From contig NZ_AP025628.1 of assembly GCF_025999835.1 (NCBI RefSeq), positions 3,224,001 to 3,288,000 on the forward strand: a stretch of DNA of 64,000 nt, in the 5' to 3' direction. The stretch's first letter is position 1. Every line of letters starts with the position of its first letter. Both the position numbers and the translations under genes were made by a program. Origin of the DNA: Caldinitratiruptor microaerophilus. Lineage in GTDB: Bacteria > Bacillota > Sulfobacillia > Symbiobacteriales > ZC4RG38. Of the stretch, positions 19,075 to 27,312 are shown piece by piece. The notes beneath the pieces are model-generated. The model worked only from the letters and a program-made list of their open reading frames with translations. It was not told where the DNA came from and ran no database searches.

Positions 19075-19950
19075 TTGCCATCTCGCGGGACAAGCCATCG
19101 CGGCTGCCGGGGGGCGGAGGCCCTGATCGAGGTCCGGGACGCCGGCGTGGTCTACGGCGCCGGCGGGGAGGCGCCGATCCAGGCGCTAAACCGTGTAAAC
19201 ATGACACTGAATCCGGGGGAGTTCGTCGCCCTGGTGGGGCCCAACGGCTCGGGGAAGTCCACCCTGGGCCTTCTCCTGTGCGGCCTTCTCCTGCCGACCT
19301 CCGGAGAGGTGCGGGTCGACGGGCACGCCACCACCGACCCCGCCGGCCGGGCCGCCGTGCGCCGGCTGACCGGCATCGTCTTCCAGAATCCGGATAACCA
19401 GCTGTTCGCCAGCACGGTGGAGGACGAGGTCGCCTTTGGCCCTGAGAACCTCGGCCTGCCACCGGAGGAAACCGTGGCCCGGGTGGAGGAGGCCCTCGGC
19501 CGGCTGGGCCTGCGGGAGCTGCGGCACGCGCCGCCCCACCGGCTGGCGGCGGGCCAGAAGCAGCGGGTTGCGCTGGCGGCGGCGCTGGCGCTGCGCCCGC
19601 GCTACCTCGTCCTGGACGAGCCCACGGCGCTCCTGGACCCTGCTGGCCGGGAGGAGGTCCGGGCGGCGATCGCCGGGCTGCGCGGGGAGGGCATCGGCCT
19701 GGTGCTGGTCACCCACGCCATGGAGGAAGCCGTGCTGGCCGACCGGGTCGTGGTGCTGGCCGGGGGCCAGGTCGCTCTCGAGGGGTCGCCCCGGGAGGTC
19801 TTCGCCCGGACGGCGGAGCTGCGCGGCGTCCGCCTCGAGCCGCCGCTGGCGGCCCGCCTGGCGGACGCCTTGCGGGCGCGCGGCGTGTCCGTCCCCTCCG
19901 GAGTGCTGGACCTGAAGGAGCTGACCGCGCACCTATGCCGATCCAGGTAG
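19075..19950 (+). CDS. ecfA1: ECF transporter ATPase EcfA1
   Basis: First ATP-binding subunit of an energy-coupling-factor transporter. Motifs: Walker A GPNGSGKST, Q-loop FQNPDNQLFAS (the EcfA-type extended Q-loop), signature LAAGQKQRVALA, Walker B LVLDEPTALLD, and switch His in LVTHAMEE. The signature has A in place of the first S of LSGGQ, which is tolerated in this family. The start is unclear: TTG 19075 lies close to the expected transcript start of a TATACT box (19065-19070) and lacks a ribosome site, while CTG 19123 follows GGGGGCGGAGG and would begin exactly at the family's usual N-terminus (IEVRDAGVVYG). GTG 19147 would cut into the fold. The gene overlaps ecfA2 by 16 bp. Confidence 0.92.
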   Translation: MPSRGTSHRGCRGAEALIEVRDAGVVYGAGGEAPIQALNRVNMTLNPGEFVALVGPNGSGKSTLGLLLCGLLLPTSGEVRVDGHATTDPAGRAAVRRLTGIVFQNPDNQLFASTVEDEVAFGPENLGLPPEETVARVEEALGRLGLRELRHAPPHRLAAGQKQRVALAAALALRPRYLVLDEPTALLDPAGREEVRAAIAGLRGEGIGLVLVTHAMEEAVLADRVVVLAGGQVALEGSPREVFARTAELRGVRLEPPLAARLADALRARGVSVPSGVLDLKELTAHLCRSR

Positions 19951-20873
19951 AGGGCCTGCGGCACACGCTGGCACCCGGCACGCCCTTCGCCCGGCCCGTG
20001 CTCCGCGGCGTCGACCTGGAGGTGCGGGACGGGGAGATCCTGGGGGTGACGGGGCCGGGCCAGGCCGGCAAGTCCACCCTGGCGCAGTTCCTGAACGCGC
20101 TCCTCGTGCCCCGTCCCGGCGAGGGCCGGGTGGTGGTGGGCGGCGTCGACACCCGTGCCGGGCGGGATCTCCGGATCCGGGTGCGCCGGCAGGTCGGGCT
20201 CGTGTTCCAGGCGCCCGAGGACCAGGTCTTCGAGCGGACGGCGCTGGAGGACGTGGCCCTGGGTCCCCGGGCTCAGGGCGTTCCGCCGGAGGAGGCGCTG
20301 CGGCGCGCCCGGGTCGCCCTCGACCGGGCAGGGCTCCCGTGGCAGACCTTCGGGCACCGGGCGCCGCACACCCTGAGCGGCGGGGAGAAGCGGCGGCTGG
20401 CGGTCGCCGGGGTGCTGGCCATGGAGCCCGCCGTCCTGGTGCTGGACGAGCCCACGGTCGGGCTCGACCCCGCCGGACGGGAGGAGCTTGCCGGGATGGT
20501 CCGCTCCCTCCGGGACGGGGCCGGCGTGAGCGTCGTGCTGATCTCGAGCGACCTCGAGCTGATCGCGGCCCTGGCGGACCGGGTCGCCGTGCTGGCGGGC
20601 GGCCGGGTGGCGCTGTGCGGCACGCCGCGGGAGGTGTTCGGCCGGCCCGACCATCTCCGGGAGCTGGGCCTCACGCCGCTGGGGGTCACGACGTTCCTGG
20701 AAGGGCTCCGGAACTGCGGCCTGCCGGTCCGGCTCGACTGCCTCACCGAGGCCGAGGCCGCCGAGGAGGTGGCGCGCGTCCTCGCCCGGCTCCGTGCGGA
20801 CACCCGGGTCGGGACCGGCGTGGCCGGAGAGGACGGGGCCGGCGAGGGCGGAATCGGGGGCGGACCGGCATGA
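19935..20873 (+). CDS. ecfA2: ECF transporter ATPase EcfA2
   Basis: Second ATP-binding subunit, 312 residues. Walker A is GPGQAGKST, the Q-loop is FQAPEDQVFERTALEDVALGP, the signature is LSGGEKRRLAVA, and Walker B is LVLDEPTVGLD. The usual switch histidine appears as Ser (VLISSDLELIA), so one of the two composite ATP sites may be inactive or slow. The C-terminal tail (about 260-312) extends beyond the usual length and ends in low-complexity Gly/Glu. It overlaps ecfA1 at the start and ecfT at the end (ATGA), so translation is tightly coupled. Together A1, A2 and T form the energising module. Confidence 0.93.
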   Translation: MPIQVEGLRHTLAPGTPFARPVLRGVDLEVRDGEILGVTGPGQAGKSTLAQFLNALLVPRPGEGRVVVGGVDTRAGRDLRIRVRRQVGLVFQAPEDQVFERTALEDVALGPRAQGVPPEEALRRARVALDRAGLPWQTFGHRAPHTLSGGEKRRLAVAGVLAMEPAVLVLDEPTVGLDPAGREELAGMVRSLRDGAGVSVVLISSDLELIAALADRVAVLAGGRVALCGTPREVFGRPDHLRELGLTPLGVTTFLEGLRNCGLPVRLDCLTEAEAAEEVARVLARLRADTRVGTGVAGEDGAGEGGIGGGPA

Positions 20874-21664
20874 CGGCACCGGTCTTCGGCGCTTACGTGC
20901 CGGCGTCCTCGCCCGTGCACCGGCTCGACCCGCGGAGCAAGCTGCTGGCGGCAGCGATTCTCATCGCCGTGGCCCTGGTCGTGCGCTCGTGGTACGGGCT
21001 GGGCCTCCTGGCGCTCGCCACCGCCGCGGCCGCCGCCGTGGGCCGGCTTCCCCCCGGCTACCTGCTGCGGGGTCTGCGGCCGGTCCTCGTCTTCGCAGCC
21101 TTCACGTTCGCCTTCCAGCTCGTGTTAACGACCGGCGGGGCCGAACTGGCCCGCCTGGGGCCGGTGCGGGTCACGGGAGACGGGGTCGCGGAGGGGCTGC
21201 GCATGACCCTGCGCCTGCTCCTGGTGGTGGTGACGGTCTTGCTGGTCACCCTCACCACCCGGGCGGACGAGCTCGCCGAGGGGGTGGAGCGCCTCCTGGC
21301 TCCCCTCCGGCTCGTCGGGGCCAACCCGTACGAGGTGGCCATCGTCACCACCGGCGCCCTGCGCTTCGTGCCCACCCTGCTCGAGCAGGCGGAGAAGGTC
21401 CGCCGGGCCCAGATGGCCCGGGGGGTGGACTTCGAGACGGGGACGCTCGTCGCCCGCGTGCGGCGTCTCTTCCCCCTTCTGGTGCCCCTCGTGATCTCGA
21501 GCCTGCGGCGCGCGGAGGAGCTGGGCCTGGCCATGGAAGCCCGGGGGTACCGCGGCGGCGCCGGGAGGGTCCCGCGCCGGCGAAGCCGCATGGGACCCGC
21601 CGACCTCGTGGCCCTGGCCGCGACGCTCCTCGCCGCCGCCCTTGCCCTCCTGGCGGGGCCCTGA
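20870..21664 (+). CDS. ecfT: ECF transporter transmembrane subunit EcfT
   Basis: Membrane scaffold joining the ATPases to the substrate-binding S component; 264 residues. Hydrophobic segments at about 25-60, 65-85, 105-130 and the extreme C-terminus fit the EcfT fold. Two Ala-Arg-Gly coupling motifs that contact the ATPases are visible: AQMARGVDFETG and AMEARGYRGG. FGAYVPASSPVHRLDPRSKL at the N-terminus is the characteristic EcfT opening. The ATG at 20870 overlaps the ecfA2 stop by 4 bp; the longer frame upstream is only the shadow of ecfA2. A separate S component follows 80 bp later. Confidence 0.93.
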   Translation: MTAPVFGAYVPASSPVHRLDPRSKLLAAAILIAVALVVRSWYGLGLLALATAAAAAVGRLPPGYLLRGLRPVLVFAAFTFAFQLVLTTGGAELARLGPVRVTGDGVAEGLRMTLRLLLVVVTVLLVTLTTRADELAEGVERLLAPLRLVGANPYEVAIVTTGALRFVPTLLEQAEKVRRAQMARGVDFETGTLVARVRRLFPLLVPLVISSLRRAEELGLAMEARGYRGGAGRVPRRRSRMGPADLVALAATLLAAALALLAGP

Positions 21665-21744
21665 CCCCGCCGGACCGCCGTTTCCCCCGGCCCGGTCACG
21701 GCCCGGCAGCCGCGGACATTCGATTGCTGAAAGGAGCCGATCCC

Positions 21745-22239
21745 ATGAAACCTCGGGACGTGGGTCTGGCCATCCTCCTGACGGCCCTGGCCCTGGTGAT
21801 TCCCCTGGCCTTCACGTTCCTGCGGGTCGTGATCCCGCCCTTCACGGCCACCCTGGCCTCCCACGTGCCGAGCATGCTGGCCGTGTTCATCAGCCCGGCG
21901 GTGGCCGTGCTCGTGGGGGTCGGGTCGACCCTCGGCTTCCTCGTGGCCACCGGACCCGTGGTCGCCGCCCGGGCCGCCACCCACATCGTCTGGGGGTACA
22001 TGAGCGCGGTCCTCTACCGCCGCGGCTGGCCCGCCTGGGCGGCCCTCCTCGCGGCGGTGGTTCCGCACGCGCTGGGCGAGGCGCTCGTCGTGGTCCCGTT
22101 CGGATACGACCTGTACCGCGCGGGCGTGGTCGTGGGAGTGGGGACCCTGCTCCACCACCTCGTCGACATGGGGATCACGCTCGCGGTCGTGGCCCTGCTG
22201 CGGCAGGCGCGGATCCCGCTCACGGACGGCCGCCCGTAG
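21745..22239 (+). CDS. Putative ECF transporter S component
   Basis: A 164-residue integral membrane protein with about five hydrophobic helices (VGLAILLTALALVIPLAF, LASHVPSMLAVFISPAVAVLVG, GFLVATGPVVAARAATHIVWGY, AALLAAVVPHALGEALVVVPFG and TLLHHLVDMGITLAVVALL). Size, topology and position right after ecfT fit a dedicated substrate-binding subunit. Conserved-looking polar residues in helices (His, Glu and Asp near the C-terminus) could bind substrate, but I cannot assign one. ATG 21745 has AAAGGAG 7 bp upstream. No riboswitch is recognisable before the operon, so vitamin identity cannot be taken from regulation. Confidence 0.7.
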   Translation: MKPRDVGLAILLTALALVIPLAFTFLRVVIPPFTATLASHVPSMLAVFISPAVAVLVGVGSTLGFLVATGPVVAARAATHIVWGYMSAVLYRRGWPAWAALLAAVVPHALGEALVVVPFGYDLYRAGVVVGVGTLLHHLVDMGITLAVVALLRQARIPLTDGRP

Positions 22240-22246
22240 GCGGGCC

Positions 22247-23164
22247 CTACCGGGCCGGGTCCGCCGGGCCCGATCGCCGCAGGCGCAGCACCGCCTCCCG
22301 GAGGGCGTAGATGGTCTCCCCGGGTACCCACGCCCCCGAGGGGTCGTGCCTGGGCAGGCCGTGCTCCTGGCACCAGGCGGCCAGCGCACCCCGGGTGTTG
22401 TACGTGAGCTCGCCGCTCACCGCCCCGTCGAAGACGCCGACCTCGCGCAGGAGCGACTGCAGCACCTGGATCTTCTCGGGGCTGTCGAGGAGCCAGCGCT
22501 CCGGCGGGGTCGGCGTCAGGAAGGTCTGGCGGCTCAGCTCGAGGAGGCGGCGCAGTTCGGCGATCGGCTGGGGGTGGTCGTCGACCCGGAGGTCGACGAG
22601 CCGGTCGCCGCCCAGGTAGCCGCCGTTCTCGCGCACCACCAGGAGGGCCGCCGCCTGCATCCCGCGGCTGTCGCCGCCGGCCGCCTGACCTGCCTCCAGG
22701 GCGGCCAGCAGGCGGTCGGCGAGGTGGCCGCCTGCCGACTCGAACGCGCGGGCCATCGCCGGCACGACGTCCGGTCCGGCGAGGATGTTGCCCTGGCAGG
22801 CGTAGCTGTCGCCGACGTGGTGTCCCGCCCAGGGCAGGCACCCGGGCCCTGTCCAGGCGGCGGCCGTGCCCCGGGCGTCGACGATTGCCACCTGCCGGTG
22901 GTCCCGCTCGGGGTCGGCCTGGATGAGCCGGTTCAGGACCTCGGCGGCGGCAAGCCCCTGGGCGAGGAGACCGAGCCCCTCCGGGCCGAAGCGGACGTTC
23001 GCCCGGGCCTGGGTGGCGACGGCTCCCACCCCGGCGCGGGCCCAGGGCACGACGGCGCCGACGGCGAGGAACCGGGACTGGACCGCGACACCGAGCTCGC
23101 CGGTCGCCGGGTCGCGGGCGACGATCGAGAAGGTTCCGATCAAGGGCTGAGGCCTTGACAACAC
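22247..23164 (-). CDS. DUF1028-family protein with C-terminal peptidoglycan-binding-like domain
   Basis: A 305-residue protein. The N-terminal 200 residues match the DUF1028 pattern: GTFSIVARDPATGELGVAVQSRFLAVG, a Pro/Trp segment GAVVPWARAGVGAVATQARAN, and NILAGPDVVPAMARAFE. The fold is related to Ntn hydrolases, and many members are annotated as putative hydrolases of unknown substrate. Residues about 225-290 resemble a peptidoglycan-binding repeat (IQVLQSLLREVGVFDGAVSGELTYNTRGAL, described not listed in full). No signal peptide is visible, so it may act in the cytoplasm. GTG 23164 was preferred: CGGAGG lies 5 bp upstream. Starts at 23185 or 23194 have no ribosome site. Confidence 0.8.
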   Translation of the reverse strand: MLSRPQPLIGTFSIVARDPATGELGVAVQSRFLAVGAVVPWARAGVGAVATQARANVRFGPEGLGLLAQGLAAAEVLNRLIQADPERDHRQVAIVDARGTAAAWTGPGCLPWAGHHVGDSYACQGNILAGPDVVPAMARAFESAGGHLADRLLAALEAGQAAGGDSRGMQAAALLVVRENGGYLGGDRLVDLRVDDHPQPIAELRRLLELSRQTFLTPTPPERWLLDSPEKIQVLQSLLREVGVFDGAVSGELTYNTRGALAAWCQEHGLPRHDPSGAWVPGETIYALREAVLRLRRSGPADPAR

Positions 23165-23279
23165 CTGGCCCTCCGTTCCGGACATGCTCGCCACAAGATT
23201 CGAGGCCGGCCGGCACTTTCCCTCTGCAGACGGCGTTTCCCCGTGGTGCTACAATGAAGGGCCCGAGGGGGGTGAGTGC

Positions 23280-24350
23280 GTGCTGCCCGCGGAGCTGGTC
23301 ATCGGGCGGCTGCGGATCGAGCCGCCGATCGCCCTGGCGCCCATGGCGGGGGTGACGTCCTGGCCGTTCCGGCTGCTGTGCAAGGAGCAGGGTTGCGGCG
23401 TGGTGGTGACCGAGTTCGTCAACGACAACGCCATCCTCCACGGCAACCCCCGCACCCTGGAGATGCTGACCCTTGTGGACGAGGAGCGGCCAGCCGGGGT
23501 CCAGATCTTCGGCCACGACCCGGAGACCATGGCCCGGGCCGCCGTGCGGGCCGCCGAGTACGCCCGTCCGGACTTCATCGACATCAACATGGGCTGCCCG
23601 GCCCCCAAGATCACCCGCGGACGCGGCGGATCCTCCCTCCTGCGGGAGCCGGACACGGCCGAGGCCATCGTCCGGGCCGTCGTGCGGGCGGTCTCGCCTC
23701 TCCCCGTCACCGTGAAGATGCGGATCGGCTGGGACCGTCAGAGCATCGTCGCGGTCGACCTCGCCCGGCGCCTGGAGGACGCCGGTGCGGCGGCCATCAC
23801 GGTGCACGGTCGCACCCGGGAGCAGCAGTACAGCGGCCGGGCCGACTGGGACGTGATCGCCGCCGTCGCCCGGTCGGTGCGGATCCCGGTCATCGGCAAC
23901 GGCGACATCTCGACGCCCCAGGAGGCGGCGGCCCGCCTTCGCGACGCCGGCGTGGCCGGCGTGGCGATCGGCCGCGGGGCGCTCGGCAATCCCTGGATCT
24001 TCCGCCGCACGGCCCATTACCTGCGCACCGGCGAGCTCCTGCCCGAGCCGACCCCGGAGGAGCGGATCCGCATGGCCCTCCGGCACCTCGAGCTCATGGT
24101 GGCGTACAAGGGCGAGTACCTGGGGGTGCGGGAGATGCGCAAGCACGGCGCCTGGTACCTGCATGGCCTGCCCGGCGCCGCCGCGGCCCGGGCGGCCGTC
24201 GTGCGGGCGGAGACGGCGGGGGAGATGCGGGCCGTGCTGCTGGGCGTGCTGGAACGCGCCCCGGCAGGGGCGCCGGCCGGCGCGATGCCGCCGGCCGGCG
24301 AGCCGGTTGGCCGTCACGGACTCCCTGCGGCCGGGTGCCGGATCGGCTAG
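23280..24350 (+). CDS. dusB: tRNA-dihydrouridine synthase
   Basis: FMN enzyme that reduces specific uridines in tRNA D-loops using NADPH; 356 residues. Landmarks are APMAGVTSWPFR near the N-terminus, QIFGHDPE, NMGCPAPKITRGRGG with the catalytic Cys, VKMRIGW, VHGRTREQQYSG and GNGDI. The spacing fits the DusB subfamily of Firmicutes. GTG 23280 was selected because GAGGGGGG precedes it by 8 bp and the protein then starts just before the TIM barrel; the ORF continuing upstream to 23184 is unsupported. A TACAAT box at about 23250 could be its -10. The C-terminal 30 residues are Ala/Pro-rich and probably disordered. Confidence 0.94.
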   Translation: MLPAELVIGRLRIEPPIALAPMAGVTSWPFRLLCKEQGCGVVVTEFVNDNAILHGNPRTLEMLTLVDEERPAGVQIFGHDPETMARAAVRAAEYARPDFIDINMGCPAPKITRGRGGSSLLREPDTAEAIVRAVVRAVSPLPVTVKMRIGWDRQSIVAVDLARRLEDAGAAAITVHGRTREQQYSGRADWDVIAAVARSVRIPVIGNGDISTPQEAAARLRDAGVAGVAIGRGALGNPWIFRRTAHYLRTGELLPEPTPEERIRMALRHLELMVAYKGEYLGVREMRKHGAWYLHGLPGAAAARAAVVRAETAGEMRAVLLGVLERAPAGAPAGAMPPAGEPVGRHGLPAAGCRIG

Positions 24351-24408
24351 CCTGCACGGGCCCGCGCACCCCACATGATACCTGAGCCGGGATGTGTCAC
24401 AGCCCGGC

Positions 24409-24466
24409 TTGATTTTCTCTGCCACCCGGTGCTAGCATGACTTCGTGGGTGCACAAACTTGTGCAC
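24409..24466 (+). promoter_or_regulatory. Promoter with downstream palindromic operator
   Basis: TTGATT (24409-24414) and TAGCAT (24433-24438) are 18 bp apart. About 10 bp after the -10 is GTGCACAAACTTGTGCAC (24449-24466), an 8-bp inverted repeat with a 2-bp centre that would cover the first transcribed bases. The first gene encodes a helix-turn-helix protein, so autoregulation through this site is likely. Confidence 0.7.
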
Positions 24467-24482
24467 AGCAGGGGGCGGCGCC

Positions 24483-25028
24483 GTGGATCACGACCTGGTA
24501 CGGATCGGCGACAAGCTGGTCAGCCGGCGCCGGATTGCCCGGCAGGTCGACCGCATCCTGGAGATGCGGGCCAAGGGCATGTCGCAGCAGGACGTCGCCG
24601 CGCGGCTCGACCTCGACCGCACCTTCATCTCCCGCCTGGAGGCGCTGGGGGAGGTCCACAAGGGCCGGCGGATCGCGGTCGTCGGCTTCCCCCTGGCCAA
24701 CAAGGACGAGCTGGAGGCCGTCTGCGAGGAGGAGGGCGTCGAGTTCACCCTCCTCATGACGGAGGCGGAGCGGCAGGAGTTCGTGCGGCGGCAAAGCGGC
24801 GCCGAGCTGGTCAACACCGTCATGGAGCTGGCGGCCCGGGCCCGGGAGTTCGACACGGTCGTGGTGCTCGGGTCGGACTACCGCGGCTCGGTGATCGAGG
24901 CGCTGGTCGGCAAGGACTGCATCCTGGTCGAGATCGGCAAGTCTCCGCTGGTGGCGGACGTGTACTACGACCCGGCCCAGCTGCGGGCGCTGCTGCGGGA
25001 TATCCGTGGGAAGGGTGGCGCCGCGTGA
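24483..25028 (+). CDS. HTH protein with Rossmann-like C-terminal domain (unknown function)
   Basis: A 181-residue protein. Residues about 10-55 form a helix-turn-helix (RILEMRAKGMSQQDVAARLDLDRTFISRLEALG region; only part quoted) typical of XRE-like regulators. The rest (about 58-180) is an alpha/beta domain beginning RRIAVVGFPLANKDEL and containing TVVVLGSDYRGSVIEAL and ILVEIGKSPLVADVYYD, which could bind a nucleotide or small ligand. The GTG start follows GGGGGCGGCG. It heads a three-gene operon (4-bp overlap with the next gene) whose other members look like dehydrogenases. I expect it to repress the operon from the palindrome at 24449-24466 in response to a metabolite; the ligand is unknown. 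Confidence 0.75.
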   Translation: MDHDLVRIGDKLVSRRRIARQVDRILEMRAKGMSQQDVAARLDLDRTFISRLEALGEVHKGRRIAVVGFPLANKDELEAVCEEEGVEFTLLMTEAERQEFVRRQSGAELVNTVMELAARAREFDTVVVLGSDYRGSVIEALVGKDCILVEIGKSPLVADVYYDPAQLRALLRDIRGKGGAA

Positions 25029-25999
25029 AGCGCATCGTCAGCGTGTCGCTGGGCTCCTCGGCCCGCAACCACCGGGTGCAGGTGGAGATGCTGGGCGAGA
25101 CCCTGGTCATCGAGCGGATCGGCACCGACGGCAGCAAGGAGAAGGCAATCGAGCTGATCCGCTCCCTGGACGGGCAGGTCGACGCCTTCGGCATGGGCGG
25201 CATTGACCTCTACGTCTGGGCGGGCAGGAAGCGGCTGGTGCTGCGCGATGCCCTGCCGATCGCCCGCGCTCCCAAGAAGACCCCCATCGTCGACGGCTCC
25301 GGGCTCAAGAACACGCTCGAGCGCCGGGTGGTCGAGTACCTGGCCCGGGAAGGGATCCTGCCCTTGCGGGGGATGCGGACGCTCCTGGTGTCGGGGGTCG
25401 ACCGCTTCGGCATGGCCGAAGCCCTGGAGGCGGCCGGGGCGCGGGTGCTGTACGGCGACTTCTACTTCGTGCTGGGGATTCCCGTGCCGCTGCGGTCGTG
25501 GAAGCAGGTCGAGCGGGTGGGCGCGGTCCTCGGGCCGATCATCGTCCTGCTTCCCTTCGAATGGCTGTACCCGACCGGGGAGAAGCAGCACGAGACCACG
25601 CCGCGGTTCGAGCGCCTCTTCCGCGAGCACGAACTGATCGCCGGGGACTTCCACTTCATCCGCCGGTACATGCCCGCCGACCTCACGGGCAAGGTCATCC
25701 TCACGAACACGGTCACGGCACAGGACGTGGAGGACCTGCGCCGGCGGGGCGTGCGGATGCTCGTCACCACCACGCCGGAGCTGGGCGGGCGGTCCTTCGG
25801 CACCAATGTGATGGAGGCCGCCCTGGTGGCCCTTTCCGGGCGGCGGCCGGAGGACCTGCGGCCCGAGGATTACGAGGTGCTCCTCGACCGCCTCCAGCTG
25901 AGACCCCGCGTCGAGTATCTCGACCGGGGGGAGAGCGGTGAGCAAGGGGGGAACGGGCTTGGAACGCGGGCTGTACGCGTTCACGGTGCACCCGTTTGA
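25025..25999 (+). CDS. Conserved protein resembling so-called quinate/shikimate dehydrogenase-like proteins
   Basis: A 324-residue soluble protein whose start codon overlaps the stop of the HTH gene (GTGA). It begins RIVSVSLGSSARNHRVQVEM and has an early glycine-rich turn (FGMGGIDLYVW), then LVSGVDRFGMAEALEAAGARVLYGD, which looks like a nucleotide-binding or sugar-kinase-like turn. Near the C-terminus are ILTNTVTAQDVEDLRRRGV and TTTPELGGRSFGTNVMEAAL. Relatives are, from memory, often labelled quinate 5-dehydrogenase, without biochemical support that I know of. No signal peptide or membrane segment is seen. Function should be taken as unknown; it likely acts with the downstream NAD(P)-binding protein. 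Confidence 0.65.
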   Translation: MKRIVSVSLGSSARNHRVQVEMLGETLVIERIGTDGSKEKAIELIRSLDGQVDAFGMGGIDLYVWAGRKRLVLRDALPIARAPKKTPIVDGSGLKNTLERRVVEYLAREGILPLRGMRTLLVSGVDRFGMAEALEAAGARVLYGDFYFVLGIPVPLRSWKQVERVGAVLGPIIVLLPFEWLYPTGEKQHETTPRFERLFREHELIAGDFHFIRRYMPADLTGKVILTNTVTAQDVEDLRRRGVRMLVTTTPELGGRSFGTNVMEAALVALSGRRPEDLRPEDYEVLLDRLQLRPRVEYLDRGESGEQGGNGLGTRAVRVHGAPV

Positions 26000-27053
26000 C
26001 GTATCCCGCATCCGCCGGAAGTGGCCGGGGCTCGGGCTGCTTCCCGAGCGGGCCGTGGAGGCGGTGATGCGCTGGGTACCGCCGTTTCCGTACCACGCGA
26101 TCCCGCCGGTACAGACGCCACACGGTTCCGCCCAGGGCTGGCTGATCGGCATCCCCCTGACCGCCCGGCAGTGGAAGGAGCTGCCGGACGGGCTGCTGGT
26201 CGACCGGGTCGTCCGGGCCGCCCGCGTGGCGGCCCGCCTGGGGGCGAGGGTCATGGGGCTGGGCGCTTACTCGGCCCTCCCCGGCGGCGCCGGGGTGGAG
26301 GTGGCGCGGCGGTCTCCGATCGCCATCACCACGGGCAACAGCCTCACCGTGTGGGCCGCCCTGCAGGGCGCCCGGGAGGGGGCCCGGCTCATGGGGCACG
26401 ACCTCGACCGCGCCGAGGTGGCCGTGGTCGGCGCCGGCGGGGCGATCGGCGCTGCGTGCGCGCGCATCCTGGCCCGGGAGGTGCGGCACCTGACCCTGAT
26501 CGGTCCGCAGGTCGAGCGGCTCGAGCGCGTGGCGGAGCAGATCCGCCGCGAGACCGGGCTGGTGCCGGCGGTGTCCGACCAGGTCGAGCGGGCCCTGCCC
26601 CGCATGGACGTGGTCATCGCCGTTTCCAGCAGCGGCGGGGGCATCATCCGGCCGGAGATGCTGCGAGCGGGCGCCGTGGTCTGCGACGTGGCGATGCCCC
26701 GCGACGTCGACGAGCAGGTGGCCGCCGTGCGGGACGACGTCCTGGTGGTCGACGGCGGGCTCGTGCAGGTCCCTGTTCGCACCGGGCTGGAGGCGGACGG
26801 CTTCCCGCCCGGCACGGCGCCGGCCTGCCTGGCCGAGACGATGCTCCTGGCCCTCGAGGGCCGGTACGAGAATTTCACCCTGGGGCGCGACCTCACCGTG
26901 GAGCAGGTGGACGAGATGGCGCGGCTCGCCCAGCGCCACGGGTTCCGCCTGGCCGGCATCCGCAGCTTTCACCGGGCCGTGGACCCCGGTCAGGTCCGCC
27001 GCATCCGCGAGCGGGCGCAGGCCCGGCGCCGGCAGGAGGCCCTCCCCGTGTGA
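25938..27053 (+). CDS. Acyl-ACP-reductase-like NAD(P)-binding protein lacking the catalytic Cys
   Basis: A 371-residue protein overlapping the previous gene by 62 bp. The N-terminal half has LGARVMGLGAYSAL and PIAITTGNSLTVWAAL. A Rossmann motif AVVGAGGAIGAACARIL follows at about 157-173. The C-terminal block is ACLAETMLLALEGRYENF and then RHGFRLAGI. Order and wording match cyanobacterial long-chain acyl-ACP reductase. That enzyme has its acyl-accepting Cys in a GGVVEHC segment; here the segment reads GGLVQVPV and has no Cys. It is therefore probably not an aldehyde-forming reductase but a relative acting as a dehydrogenase or binding protein. The start is GTG 25938 after GGGGGGAGAG. A terminator follows. 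Confidence 0.75.
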   Translation: MSKGGTGLERGLYAFTVHPFDVSRIRRKWPGLGLLPERAVEAVMRWVPPFPYHAIPPVQTPHGSAQGWLIGIPLTARQWKELPDGLLVDRVVRAARVAARLGARVMGLGAYSALPGGAGVEVARRSPIAITTGNSLTVWAALQGAREGARLMGHDLDRAEVAVVGAGGAIGAACARILAREVRHLTLIGPQVERLERVAEQIRRETGLVPAVSDQVERALPRMDVVIAVSSSGGGIIRPEMLRAGAVVCDVAMPRDVDEQVAAVRDDVLVVDGGLVQVPVRTGLEADGFPPGTAPACLAETMLLALEGRYENFTLGRDLTVEQVDEMARLAQRHGFRLAGIRSFHRAVDPGQVRRIRERAQARRRQEALPV

Positions 27054-27098
27054 CGTCGGGGACATGGTCAATCGCGGCGAAGCGCCACATACATTGGG

Positions 27099-27128
27099 AC
27101 CACCCCGAGAGCGGTCGGGGTGGTTTTG
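27099..27128 (+). terminator. Rho-independent terminator
   Basis: ACCACCCCGA (27099-27108) pairs perfectly with TCGGGGTGGT (27115-27124), loop GAGCGG, followed by TTTTG. It ends the three-gene operon. Confidence 0.85.
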
Positions 27129-27312
27129 TGTGGGGCACGCCGGCGAGGCCGCTTGCGGGGCGGGCCCCACCGATCAGGCAGGGATTGCCGGCCCGACGGC
27201 GAAATCGTCTAGCCGATACCATTTCACGCAACGCAGGACGGCGGGGGGTCGCGGTTCGAAGCGGGTGCCCCGGCTCCGGGCCAGGGGCCCACACGAAGGG
27301 GCGGATCGTCCG

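Noticed and set aside
25938-27053. Calling the protein a functional long-chain acyl-ACP reductase or shikimate dehydrogenase
   Set aside because: The acyl-accepting Cys of the former is missing, and the sequence order fits the acyl-ACP reductase family better than shikimate dehydrogenase. It was left as a family-level call.
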